Source: Pseudoxanthomonas sp.
Lineage (GTDB): Bacteria > Pseudomonadota > Gammaproteobacteria > Xanthomonadales > Xanthomonadaceae
Assembly (NCBI GenBank): GCA_026785795.1
Contig: JAJAZJ010000116.1
Coordinates: 1-7,171 of the forward strand
DNA: 7,171 nucleotides
Direction of reading: 5' to 3'
The notes under the pieces: generated by a model
Told to the model about the DNA's origin: nothing
The model's input: the letters and a program-made list of their open reading frames with translations, nothing else
The model's database searches: none
Shown here: positions 1-6,646 of the stretch, in pieces
Layout of the letters: the number at the start of each line of letters is the position of its first letter
Position numbering within the stretch: the first letter of the stretch is position 1
Made by a program: the position numbers and the translations under genes

Positions 1-169
1 CTTCGCCGTGGTGCGCGCGGGCGACCAGCGCGATCGCGCAGGCCAGCAGGATGCCCATCGCGGTCCACGACACCGCCCGCTGCCAGGCGATGCCGCGGCG
101 CTCGACCAGCAGGATTAGCGCAGCGGCCAGCATCGGCACCAGGATCGGCAGGATCGGCAGTTGGCTCAT
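1..169 (-). CDS. mrpD: Mrp Na+/H+ antiporter subunit D, N-terminal part (truncated by window edge)
   Basis: This is the first 56 codons of a gene that leaves the window at base 1. The protein starts [20 protein letters not shown], a hydrophobic first membrane segment, followed by a short charged loop (ERRGIAWQR) and a second hydrophobic stretch; this is how MrpD proteins begin. MrpD is one of the two large NuoL/M/N-like, proton-translocating membrane subunits of the Mrp complex. The ATG at 167-169 overlaps the TGA of mrpC in an ATGA junction, and GGAAG lies 7 bases upstream as a ribosome binding site. The call rests on the N-terminus plus position after mrpC; the conserved antiporter residues lie outside the window. 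By family convention mrpE, F and G should follow further left. Confidence 0.85.
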   Translation of the reverse strand, partial: MSQLPILPILVPMLAAALILLVERRGIAWQRAVSWTAMGILLACAIALVARAHHGE

Positions 170-519
170 GCGTCCGCTTCCGGCTCCCGCGCATCCACGT
201 GGTCGCTGCGGTTGTCCGCGCGGCTGCGCATGGCCACCACGATGGTGACCGCGGTCATCGCAAACGCAATCACGATGGCGGTCAGCACCAGCGCCTGCGG
301 AAGCGGGTCGGTGTAGTTGGCCAGGGTGGTCTCCACGCCTTCCAGCAGCACCGGCGGCTTGCCCACCGCCAGGCGACCCGCGCTGAAGATCAGCAGGTTG
401 GTGGCATAGGAAAGCAGGGTCAGGCCCAGGATCACGTCGAAGCTGCGCGCACGCAACAGCAGGTACACGCCCCCTGCCGTCAGTGCGCCGATGGCGCTGG
501 CCAGCGCGAATTCCATCAT
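166..519 (-). CDS. mrpC: Mrp Na+/H+ antiporter subunit C (NuoK-like)
   Basis: This 117-residue membrane protein is homologous to complex I subunit NuoK and is part of the membrane core of the Mrp cation/proton antiporter. Three hydrophobic segments are visible at about residues 4-22, 27-47 and 73-97. The second holds the family-typical stretch [15 protein letters not shown]. The hydrophilic tail (about residues 98-117) is acidic and arginine-rich. The start is the first of two tandem ATGs (517-519): it overlaps the mrpA TGA (516-518) and has GGAG 8 bases upstream. The second ATG (514-516) would remove one residue. The stop overlaps the mrpD start in the same way, so A, C and D are probably translationally coupled. 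Length is typical for the family. Confidence 0.95.
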   Translation of the reverse strand: MMEFALASAIGALTAGGVYLLLRARSFDVILGLTLLSYATNLLIFSAGRLAVGKPPVLLEGVETTLANYTDPLPQALVLTAIVIAFAMTAVTIVVAMRSRADNRSDHVDAREPEADA

Positions 520-3308
520 GACGCGCGCTCCGGCTTGATCGCCACCGGCGGCTTCAACGTGCCCATCATCGAGAGGATCAGCATGGCGCCGGCAAACACC
601 ACCGCGTACACGCCGATGTCGAAAGCCATCGCGCTTGCCAGCGAGATTTTACCCACCAGCGGCAGCTCGGGTGCCATGTAACCGCTGGTCAGGAACGGGT
701 AGCCCAGCAGCATTGACACGATCCCGGTCAGCAGCGCGACCAGCAGGCCCGCGCCAATCACCCGCGCGTAGTTGAAGCCAAGTCGTGATTCCACGTAGGT
801 TGACCCCTGGATCACGTATTGCAGCAGCAGCGGCATGGCCAGCACCAATCCGGCGATGAAGCCGCCGCCCGGCTGGTTGTGGCCGCGCAGGAACAGGTAG
901 ACCGAGACCGCCAGCGCCAGCGGGAACAGCACCTGCATCAGCACGGCCGGCATCGGCAGGTGAGCCATGCCGCCCGGCATTACCCGTTCGGGCGTCAGGC
1001 GCGCGTGTCGCAGCAGGGCATGCACCACCAATCCTGCAATGCCGAACACGGCGATCTCACCCAGCGTATCGAAAGCACGGAAATCCACCAGTATCACGTT
1101 CACCACGTTGCTGCCGTGGCCTTCCGGCAGTGAACGCGCCAGCAGTTCACCGGCGACCGTGTCGCTGCCGCGCGTCAGCATGGCGTAGACCAGCGCGGCG
1201 ACCCCGCCACCGGCGGTGACGGCGATTGCCCCATCACGCCAGCGGCGCAGGTGCGAGCGCTCCAGCGGCGATTCGGCCGGCAGGTAGTTGAGCGCCAGCA
1301 GCATCAGCGCAATGGTCACCATTTCCACCAGCAGCTGGGTCAAGGCGAGGTCGGGCGCCGACAGGAACACGAACACCAGGCTGACCGCCAGTCCCACCGC
1401 GCCGATCACGATCAGCGCCAGCAGCCGCTGGCGATGCAGCACCACCGTGCCCAGGGTGCCGGCCACCAGCACCATCCACACTACCCAGCCCAGCAGCGGC
1501 ATCGGCTGGGTGATTGGGCTGGCGGCCCACAGGCTGCCGTTGCCCAGCAGCCACGGCGATGCGGCCAGGACCAGGGTGGCCACGATCATCAGCAACAGGT
1601 AGCGCTGCAGGCTGCCGTTGCCGATGCGACGGGTGAAGCGCCATGCCAGGGCGAGCAGCAGTCCGGTATTGCGGCGGAAGATGTCCCGGCCCAGCGTACG
1701 GCGCACGATGGCGTGCAGGTCGAACAGCTTGCGCAGCCCGAAATACAGCGCAATACCGGCCAGGATGCCGCCCATGCTCATCAGCAGCGCCGGATTGACC
1801 CCGTGCCAGATCGACAGGCTGTAGTAGGGCACCGCGTCACCCAGCACGCCGCGCGCGCCGGCCGCCAGCACGGGCGCCACCGTCCAGGCGGGCGCGATGC
1901 CCACGGCCAGGCACAGCACCACCAGGATTTCCACCGGGATCTTCATCCAGCGTGGCGGTTCGTGCGGCGCGTCTTCCACCGGGCGCGGCCAGGTGCCGAA
2001 GAAGGTGTCGTGCACGAAGCGCAGGCTGTAGGCCACGCCGAACGCCCCGAACAGGAAAGCGGCTATGGAGATGGCGTAACCCATCGCGCCGTGGCCCTGG
2101 ATGTCCAGCGCCTCGGCGAAGAACATTTCCTTGGACAGGAAGCCACTGAGCATCGGGATGCCGGCCATGGCCAGCGTGGCGACGATGGCAAGCGCGCTGG
2201 TGAAGGGCATGTACTTGCGCAATCCGCCCAGCCGGCGCATGTCGCGGCTGCCGGTCTCGTGGTCGATGATACCTGCGGCCATAAACAGCGAGGCCTTGAA
2301 CACGGCATGGTTGAGGATGTGGAACAGGCCGGCCACCACCGCCAGCGGCGTGGACATGCCAAACAGCAGGGTGATCAGGCCCAGGTGGGAGATGGTGGAG
2401 TAGGCCAGCAGTCCCTTCATGTCGTGCTGGAAGATGGCCTTCCACGAGCCCAGCAGCAGGGTCACTGCACCCACCGTGCTGACCACGTAGAAAAACAGGT
2501 CCGTGCCCGAAAGCACCGGGTACAGCCGGGCCAGCAGGAATACGCCGGCCTTCACCATCGTGGCCGAATGCAGGTAGGCCGATACCGGCGTGGGCGCGGC
2601 CATCGCATGCGGCAGCCAGAAGTGGAACGGGAACTGCGCGCTCTTGGTGAAGATGCCCAGCAGCACCAGTCCCAGCACGGCCGGGTACAGCGGGCTGGCG
2701 CGGATCAGGTCGCCCGAGGCCAGCACCACGTCCAGCTCGTAGCTGCCCACGATGCGCCCGATCAACAGCACGCCGCCCAGCAGGGCCAGTCCACCGGCGC
2801 CGGTGATGATCAGGGCCATGCGCGCGCCTTCGCGCGCGTCCTTGCGCTGGTTCCAGAAGCCGATCAGCAGGAACGAGCTGATGCTGGTCAGTTCCCAGAA
2901 CACCACCAGCAGCAGCAGGTTGCCGGCGATGACCATGCCCAGCATCGCGCCCATGAAAAGCAGCAGGTAGGCGAAGAAACGCTGCGGGCTATCGTTGCCG
3001 CTGAGGTAGTAGCGCGCATACAGCACGATCAGCACGCCGATGCCCAGCACCAGCCCGGCGAACATCCAGGCCAGCCCGTCCAGGCGCAGGGTGAAGAACA
3101 GCCCGGCCTGTGGAATCCACGCATGCGAACTGTGCGGCGTATCGCCGGACAGCACCGCCGGGGTCATCCATGCCAGCAGCGCCAACCCCAGCAGCGGCGC
3201 GGCGGCCGCCAGCCACGCAATCCTGTGCCGCGAACCCGAGCGGGACAGGGACACCACCAGTGCGCCGACGAAGGGCAGGGCCAGCAGGGTTTCGAGGAGT
3301 GGAAACAT
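516..3308 (-). CDS. mrpA: Mrp Na+/H+ antiporter subunit A fused to subunit B (group 2 MrpAB)
   Basis: This 930-residue polytopic inner-membrane protein is the largest subunit of the Mrp antiporter. Residues ~50-420 form the NuoL-like proton-channel module: a membrane glutamate in FWEL (E139), lysines K222, K253, K298, K338 and K393, and histidines H308, H330 and H334 sit in family-typical contexts ([36 protein letters not shown]). After a hydrophilic linker, residues ~605-680 form the NuoJ-like MrpA C-terminal part, with D653 and E662, followed by [10 protein letters not shown] at 742-751. Residues ~781-915 are a complete MrpB domain with the typical GHNQPGGGF. No stop or frameshift separates A from B, so the fusion is real in this sequence and marks the six-gene group 2 layout. 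The start is taken as the ATG at 3306-3308 because MrpA proteins begin with this hydrophobic stretch. An in-frame GTG at 3342-3344 would add 12 residues and has AGGG 9 bases upstream, so it remains possible. Confidence 0.95.
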   Translation of the reverse strand: MFPLLETLLALPFVGALVVSLSRSGSRHRIAWLAAAAPLLGLALLAWMTPAVLSGDTPHSSHAWIPQAGLFFTLRLDGLAWMFAGLVLGIGVLIVLYARYYLSGNDSPQRFFAYLLLFMGAMLGMVIAGNLLLLVVFWELTSISSFLLIGFWNQRKDAREGARMALIITGAGGLALLGGVLLIGRIVGSYELDVVLASGDLIRASPLYPAVLGLVLLGIFTKSAQFPFHFWLPHAMAAPTPVSAYLHSATMVKAGVFLLARLYPVLSGTDLFFYVVSTVGAVTLLLGSWKAIFQHDMKGLLAYSTISHLGLITLLFGMSTPLAVVAGLFHILNHAVFKASLFMAAGIIDHETGSRDMRRLGGLRKYMPFTSALAIVATLAMAGIPMLSGFLSKEMFFAEALDIQGHGAMGYAISIAAFLFGAFGVAYSLRFVHDTFFGTWPRPVEDAPHEPPRWMKIPVEILVVLCLAVGIAPAWTVAPVLAAGARGVLGDAVPYYSLSIWHGVNPALLMSMGGILAGIALYFGLRKLFDLHAIVRRTLGRDIFRRNTGLLLALAWRFTRRIGNGSLQRYLLLMIVATLVLAASPWLLGNGSLWAASPITQPMPLLGWVVWMVLVAGTLGTVVLHRQRLLALIVIGAVGLAVSLVFVFLSAPDLALTQLLVEMVTIALMLLALNYLPAESPLERSHLRRWRDGAIAVTAGGGVAALVYAMLTRGSDTVAGELLARSLPEGHGSNVVNVILVDFRAFDTLGEIAVFGIAGLVVHALLRHARLTPERVMPGGMAHLPMPAVLMQVLFPLALAVSVYLFLRGHNQPGGGFIAGLVLAMPLLLQYVIQGSTYVESRLGFNYARVIGAGLLVALLTGIVSMLLGYPFLTSGYMAPELPLVGKISLASAMAFDIGVYAVVFAGAMLILSMMGTLKPPVAIKPERAS

Positions 3309-3457
3309 CAAGGCCTGTGCAGAGGGGGAACAATAAGCCGGCACGCCAGTTTACCCTATGGGGACAGGCGCTTACCTCGCCGAACCCTGGCTTCAAGCCG
3401 CTGTTGACGAACAAGCCGCCATGATCGATCCCGTTTCCTTGCTGCAGCCGCGTTCCC
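3309..3457. promoter_or_regulatory. Divergent intergenic region between mrpA and the SDR gene
   Basis: These 149 bases must hold the start signals of the leftward mrp operon and of the rightward SDR gene, because both are first genes. On the minus strand, TAAACT at 3349-3354 is a 4/6 match to a -10 box, but no matching -35 lies 16-18 bases upstream. On the plus strand, TTGACG at 3404-3409 is a good -35 match without a convincing -10. A short imperfect palindrome, GGCTTcAAGCC, lies at 3389-3399. The region is called by position; no individual site is firmly supported. Confidence 0.4.
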
Positions 3458-4315
3458 ATGCCTAGCGCGCTGGTCTTCGGTGCGGGTGGCCAGATCGGGC
3501 AGGCGGTGTGCACACGCCTGCTGGACGCCGGCTGGCAGGTGCTGGGGGTGTCGCGCACGCCACGGGTTGATGCGGCCGGAATTCGCTGGCTGCAGGCTGA
3601 CCTGGCCGTGGGCTTTGGGATCACCGATGCGGTCGACGCCGTGCTCAGCTGCGGTCCGCTGGATCTTTTTTCACGCTGGTATGCGGGCAGTGCGCTGGCT
3701 GCAGCGCGCGTGGTTGCCTTCAGCTCCACCAGTGCGGCGGTGAAGCAGGATTCTCCGGACCCGGCGGAAAGGCGCCTGGCCAAGCTGCTGCAGGACAGCG
3801 AGGCATCGGTATCCGCGTCTGCCGCCCAGCGCCGCGCGCACGCCACCGTGCTGCGTCCCACGCTGGTCTACGGCGCGGGTCGCGACCAGACCCTGACCCG
3901 CATCGTGGCCATTGCGCGGCAGATGCGCTGCTTCGTGCTTCCGGCCTGCGCCACCGGCCTGCGCCAGCCGGTGCACGTGGACGACCTGGCCGCCGCTGCG
4001 CTTGCCGCACTGGAGCGGCCCGCAGGCCAAGGCCAGGTGTATGCCCTGCCCGGCGGCGAATCGCTTGGCTATCGCGAGATGGTCAGGCGCACGCTGGCCG
4101 TGCTGCAGCCAACCCCGCGCCTTCTGGTGGTGCCCACGCCGATGTTCAGGCTTGCGCTGTCCGCAGCCCACCTGACGGGCAGCATGCAGCAGGCCAGTCC
4201 GGCGGTGCTGGCGCGGATGCGCGATGACCTGGTTTTCGACCCAGGCCCTGCACAGCGAGGTCTTGGCTACGCGCCGCGCGCCTTCCGGCCCGACGCAACG
4301 ATGTTGGGCGGATGA
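3458..4315 (+). CDS. NAD(P)-binding SDR-superfamily protein (epimerase/dehydratase-like)
   Basis: This 285-residue protein is predicted to be cytosolic. The N-terminus is a Rossmann fold: a beta strand leads into the dinucleotide-binding motif GAGGQIG (residues 8-14), and SR follows the second strand (32-33). Residues 85-91 (VVAFSST) match the strand and serine position of extended or atypical SDRs, and RPTLVYGAGRD (133-143) followed by QPVHVDDLA (170-178) match NAD-dependent epimerase/dehydratase proteins. The YxxxK catalytic pair expected shortly after SST is absent: that stretch reads AERRLAKLLQ. A redox or binding role, as in NDUFA9- or YbjT-like atypical SDRs, is therefore as likely as epimerase activity. 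The ATG at 3458 is the first possible start, since an in-frame TGA lies at 3422-3424; no Shine-Dalgarno is obvious. It is divergent from mrpA and convergent with the DUF962 gene. The substrate is unknown. Confidence 0.85.
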   Translation: MPSALVFGAGGQIGQAVCTRLLDAGWQVLGVSRTPRVDAAGIRWLQADLAVGFGITDAVDAVLSCGPLDLFSRWYAGSALAAARVVAFSSTSAAVKQDSPDPAERRLAKLLQDSEASVSASAAQRRAHATVLRPTLVYGAGRDQTLTRIVAIARQMRCFVLPACATGLRQPVHVDDLAAAALAALERPAGQGQVYALPGGESLGYREMVRRTLAVLQPTPRLLVVPTPMFRLALSAAHLTGSMQQASPAVLARMRDDLVFDPGPAQRGLGYAPRAFRPDATMLGG

Positions 4316-4330
4316 AGCAGGTCCGCCGGG

Positions 4331-4810
4331 TCAGTACTTCCAGCCCATCTTGCGATAGAACTTGGACAGCACCCAGATAGGGCCGATCAGCAGGTACACC
4401 AGGTCGGTGAAGAAGCTGGGCTTCTTGCCCTCGATCTTGTGGCCGATGAACTGCGCGATCCACGCCACCACGAACACGCCGATGGCCGAGTACAACAAAA
4501 CCTGCAGCCCGAAGCTCTGTTCTATCAGCCGGCACAGGCAGCCCATGGTGAAAAACACCGCCAGCATGCCGTAGCCCAGCGATCGCGACTGGCGGTTGTA
4601 GAACATCCAGGCGGCGAACATGGCCAGCGCCGCCCAGATGCCGCTCTTGAACCAGGTGCCGAAGATCGGGATGCACCACAGCAGGGCCACCACCGACCAC
4701 ACGATCGCAGGCACCGCAAACACGTGGATCAGCTGGTTGGTCGGGTGCTGGTGGTCGCCCGAATAGCTGGAAAACCAGCGGTCGACCGGTCGTTGTTCCG
4801 CCGTACTCAT
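4331..4810 (-). CDS. DUF962 / Mpo1-like small membrane protein
   Basis: This 159-residue protein resembles the DUF962 family, whose yeast member Mpo1 (YGL010w) is an Fe2+-dependent dioxygenase that alpha-oxidises 2-hydroxy fatty acids. Near the N-terminus, HQHPTNQLIH (residues 20-29) carries the spaced His and Asn residues typical of the family (H20, H22, N25, H29). Near the C-terminus, FIGHKIEGKKPSFF (121-134) gives H124, E127 and the conserved KP. Hydrophobic segments at about 31-51, 57-71, 78-92, 102-120 and 135-148 indicate an inner-membrane protein with the His motifs at membrane boundaries. The start is firm: GGGAGGGAGG sits directly upstream of the ATG. It lies 80 bases downstream of the SMR gene on the same strand and ends 15 bases from the convergent SDR gene. 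Family membership is likely; enzymatic activity in bacteria is inferred from the yeast protein only. Confidence 0.88.
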   Translation of the reverse strand: MSTAEQRPVDRWFSSYSGDHQHPTNQLIHVFAVPAIVWSVVALLWCIPIFGTWFKSGIWAALAMFAAWMFYNRQSRSLGYGMLAVFFTMGCLCRLIEQSFGLQVLLYSAIGVFVVAWIAQFIGHKIEGKKPSFFTDLVYLLIGPIWVLSKFYRKMGWKY

Positions 4811-4820
4811 GCCTCCCTCC
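4811..4820 (-). promoter_or_regulatory. Strong ribosome binding site of the DUF962 gene
   Basis: Read on the minus strand this is GGGAGGGAGGC directly before the ATG at 4808-4810, giving two overlapping GGAGG-like cores. It fixes the start against longer in-frame alternatives and is by far the best Shine-Dalgarno in the window. Confidence 0.75.
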
Positions 4821-4890
4821 CGGGGAATCGTTGCGCTGGTGCGGGGGAGCATAGCCCATCGGCCCCGTGGATTCCGGCACTGCGCAATCG

Positions 4891-5226
4891 CTAGTGCGCA
4901 GCGGCCTTGGAGAACAGCTGGATCACCATCACGCCCATCAGGATCAGGCTGATGCCCAGCATGGCCGCCAGGTCCAGCGGCTGCTTCAGCACCACCCAGC
5001 CGATGCCGGCGATCAACACGATGCCCAGCCCCGACCACACGGCATAGGCCACGCCCACCGGCACGGTCCTGAGGACCAGCGACAGGAAGTAGATGGCCAT
5101 GGCATACCCCACTGCAACCACGATGCTGGGTCCGAGCCGGGTGAATCCATCGGAGGCTTTCAATGCGCTGGTGGCAATGACCTCGGCCACGATGGCGATC
5201 CCGAGATACAGGTAGCCAATGTTCAT
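4891..5226 (-). CDS. Small multidrug resistance (SMR) transporter, EmrE/Qac type
   Basis: This 111-residue inner-membrane protein has four hydrophobic helices at about residues 3-21, 33-52, 58-77 and 85-105, the standard SMR length and topology. Members work as dual-topology dimers that exchange protons for lipophilic cations such as quaternary ammonium compounds. The proton- and drug-binding glutamate is E15 ([10 protein letters not shown], equivalent to EmrE E14). The aromatic residues Y41, Y61 and W64 ([11 protein letters not shown]) match EmrE Y40, Y60 and W63. The WSGLGIV context favours the Qac/EmrE branch over the guanidinium-exporting Gdx branch. The start ATG has GGGAG 6 bases upstream. 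The gene lies 23 bases downstream of the purC stop and is probably co-transcribed with it. The exact substrate cannot be read from sequence, so no gene symbol is given. Confidence 0.95.
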   Translation of the reverse strand: MNIGYLYLGIAIVAEVIATSALKASDGFTRLGPSIVVAVGYAMAIYFLSLVLRTVPVGVAYAVWSGLGIVLIAGIGWVVLKQPLDLAAMLGISLILMGVMVIQLFSKAAAH

Positions 5227-5249
5227 CCGATGCTCCCGCGTCAGTGTGA

Positions 5250-6179
5250 TCAGTCGAAGTGCAGCCCGGCCAGCTTGTACAGCGCCTCGGCGTACTTGGC
5301 CCGGGTCCGCTCGATGACCTCGGCCGGAAGCGCTGGCCCCGGCGCGGTCTTGTCCCAGTCCAGGGTTTCCAGGTAGTCGCGCACGAACTGCTTGTCATAG
5401 CTGGGCGGACTGATGCCCACCAGATACTCGTCAGCGGGCCAGTAGCGCGAGGAGTCCGGGGTCAGCATTTCGTCCATCACGTGCAGGCGACCATCGGCAT
5501 CGGTGCCGAACTCGAACTTGGTATCGGCCAGCAGTATGCCGCGACTGGCGGCGTAGTCCGCCGCGTACGCGTAGATGCGCAAGGTGGCGTCGCGCAGCTG
5601 TTCGGCCAGCTCCGCGCCGACGGGCCTGACCATGCTGTCGAAGTCGATGTTCTGGTCGTGGTCGCCGACCGCCGCCTTGGTCGAAGGGGTGAAGATGGGT
5701 TCCGGCAGTTTTTCCGACTGGCGCAGGCCATCGGGCAGGGCGATGCCGCTGACTGCGCCCGTGCGCAGGTAGTCCTTCCATCCGCTGCCGATCAGGTAGC
5801 CGCGGGCGATCGCTTCCACCGGCACGGGCTTCAGGCGCTTGGTAACCACGCTGCGCGCGACGTACAGCGCGGGGTCCACGCCTTCGGGCAGCACCGAGGC
5901 CACGTCGATCCCGGTCAGGTGGTTGGGCAGCAGGTGGGAGGTCTTGTGGAACCAGAAGTTCGAAATCTGGCAGAGCATTTCGCCCTTGCCCGGGATCGGG
6001 TCCGGCAGGACCACGTCGAAGGCGCTGAGGCGGTCGGTGGCCACCATCAGCAGGTAGTCGCCCGCGGGCGCATCGGCCGGCAGGCGTTCGCGCGGCAGGT
6101 CGAATACATCGCGCACCTTGCCGCGGTGGCGCAGCGGCAGGCCGGGCAGGTCGGATTGGAGCAGGAAGGGTCGCGGCAC
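5250..6179 (-). CDS. purC: Phosphoribosylaminoimidazole-succinocarboxamide (SAICAR) synthase
   Basis: This cytosolic enzyme of 309 residues joins CAIR and aspartate, using ATP, to form SAICAR in de novo purine biosynthesis. HRGKVRDVF (18-26) is the nucleotide-binding start of the fold. [14 protein letters not shown] (119-132) and LADTKFEFG (217-225) match the two SAICAR synthetase signatures, and [14 protein letters not shown] (156-169) and [12 protein letters not shown] (236-247) are strongly conserved. At ~309 residues it belongs to the longer, yeast Ade1-like form rather than the ~237-residue E. coli form. The start is a GTG at 6177-6179: no in-frame ATG precedes the conserved [16 protein letters not shown] region, and an in-frame TAA lies further upstream. 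No strong Shine-Dalgarno is visible. It is first in its strand group, followed by the SMR gene. Confidence 0.96.
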   Translation of the reverse strand: MPRPFLLQSDLPGLPLRHRGKVRDVFDLPRERLPADAPAGDYLLMVATDRLSAFDVVLPDPIPGKGEMLCQISNFWFHKTSHLLPNHLTGIDVASVLPEGVDPALYVARSVVTKRLKPVPVEAIARGYLIGSGWKDYLRTGAVSGIALPDGLRQSEKLPEPIFTPSTKAAVGDHDQNIDFDSMVRPVGAELAEQLRDATLRIYAYAADYAASRGILLADTKFEFGTDADGRLHVMDEMLTPDSSRYWPADEYLVGISPPSYDKQFVRDYLETLDWDKTAPGPALPAEVIERTRAKYAEALYKLAGLHFD

Positions 6180-6271
6180 GGTCAGGTTCGGCCTGGAGCG
6201 GGGCCGCGTAGTTTAAGGCGCACGGGGTGAAACGTACCGTAAAATGTCCGCTACACGAGGTAACACGACCG
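6180..6271. promoter_or_regulatory. Divergent intergenic region between purC and the J-domain gene
   Basis: These 92 bases should contain the promoters of purC (leftward) and of the J-domain gene (rightward). On the plus strand, TAAAAT at 6240-6245 is a 5/6 match to a -10 box, 27 bases before the ATG at 6272; no good -35 is found at normal spacing. On the minus strand, TAAACT at 6211-6216 is a 4/6 match, the same hexamer seen upstream of mrpA. A GTG at 6227 would extend the J protein by 15 residues and would overlap the proposed rightward -10, which argues against it. Confidence 0.4.
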
Positions 6272-6604
6272 ATGAAGCGCTGGTATGGAAAATTGCTGGG
6301 CATGGTGGCCGGCGCACTGCTGTTCCGCCCCAACCCGCTGTTTGGCGCATTGGCTGGGCTGCTGATCGGGCATGCCTTCGACCGGGACTGGTTCAAGCTG
6401 GGCCGCGAGAACCCCTATCGCGTCTTCAACCTGGCCAGCGACGCCAGCGACGCGGAGGTCGACCAGGCCTACCGGCGCCTGATTTCCCAGTACCACCCCG
6501 ACAAGATGGCCGGGGTGGCACCCGAGCTGCGAGAGCAGGCAGAGAAAAAGGCAAGCCAGATCAACGCCGCCTACGACCGCATCAAGGCGCTACGCAAACG
6601 TTGA
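6272..6604 (+). CDS. Membrane-anchored J-domain co-chaperone (short DjlA-like protein)
   Basis: This 110-residue protein has one N-terminal membrane segment and a C-terminal J domain. J domains stimulate the ATPase of a DnaK-type Hsp70. Residues 3-37 (RWYGKLLG, a hydrophobic glycine-rich stretch, then GLLIGHAFD) closely resemble the E. coli DjlA N-terminus (YWGKIIG...GLLIGHMFD). The J domain starts at NPYRVFNLA (47-55), has the essential HPD at 75-77 (QYHPDK), and ends with a DjlA-like helix (QINAAYDRIKALRKR). The ~160-residue TerB-like middle region of DjlA is missing, with only about nine residues between the anchor and the J domain. By analogy the J domain should face the cytoplasm. The ATG at 6272 is preferred because it matches the DjlA start and has GAGG 11 bases upstream. 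Rpe follows after 42 bases. Confidence 0.9.
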   Translation: MKRWYGKLLGMVAGALLFRPNPLFGALAGLLIGHAFDRDWFKLGRENPYRVFNLASDASDAEVDQAYRRLISQYHPDKMAGVAPELREQAEKKASQINAAYDRIKALRKR

Positions 6605-6646
6605 ACCGCACCGTCGCGCACCTCCCTTCCTCCATAAGTTGAGTCC

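Noticed and set aside
141..159. Tandem 9-base repeat AGGATCGGC in mrpD
   Set aside because: It only encodes the repeated Pro-Ile-Leu of the first membrane segment (LPILPIL); two copies are not a meaningful repeat.
1251..3407. A 718-codon open frame on the plus strand, antisense to mrpA
   Set aside because: The translation is rich in Q, H, R and G without any domain, as expected from reading the reverse of a GC-rich, leucine/alanine-rich membrane protein. The minus-strand frame encodes a full MrpAB protein.
2989..3861. A 290-codon minus-strand open frame spanning the mrpA/SDR intergenic region
   Set aside because: It is antisense to the SDR gene and out of frame in mrpA, with no domain-like sequence; both overlapping genes are better supported.
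4288..4309. Hairpin GCCCGAC-N8-GTTGGGC near the SDR stop as a bidirectional terminator
   Set aside because: The stem is short with one G-T pair, lies inside the coding sequence, and has no T-run on either strand. It is too weak to call a terminator.
4811..5398. An in-frame extension of the DUF962 gene upstream through the SMR gene and into purC
   Set aside because: The frame happens to stay open, but the extra sequence is arginine/glycine-rich, overlaps two well-supported genes, and the strong ribosome binding site at 4811-4820 marks the true start at 4810.
5259..6230. A 323-codon open frame on the plus strand, antisense to purC
   Set aside because: It is a shadow of codon bias in purC; the product is low-complexity in V, G, Q and R and has no recognisable motif.
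6227..6271. Upstream GTG start for the J-domain protein, adding 15 residues
   Set aside because: The added residues do not resemble the DjlA N-terminus, and the GTG would lie upstream of the likely -10 box. The ATG at 6272 aligns with the family start.
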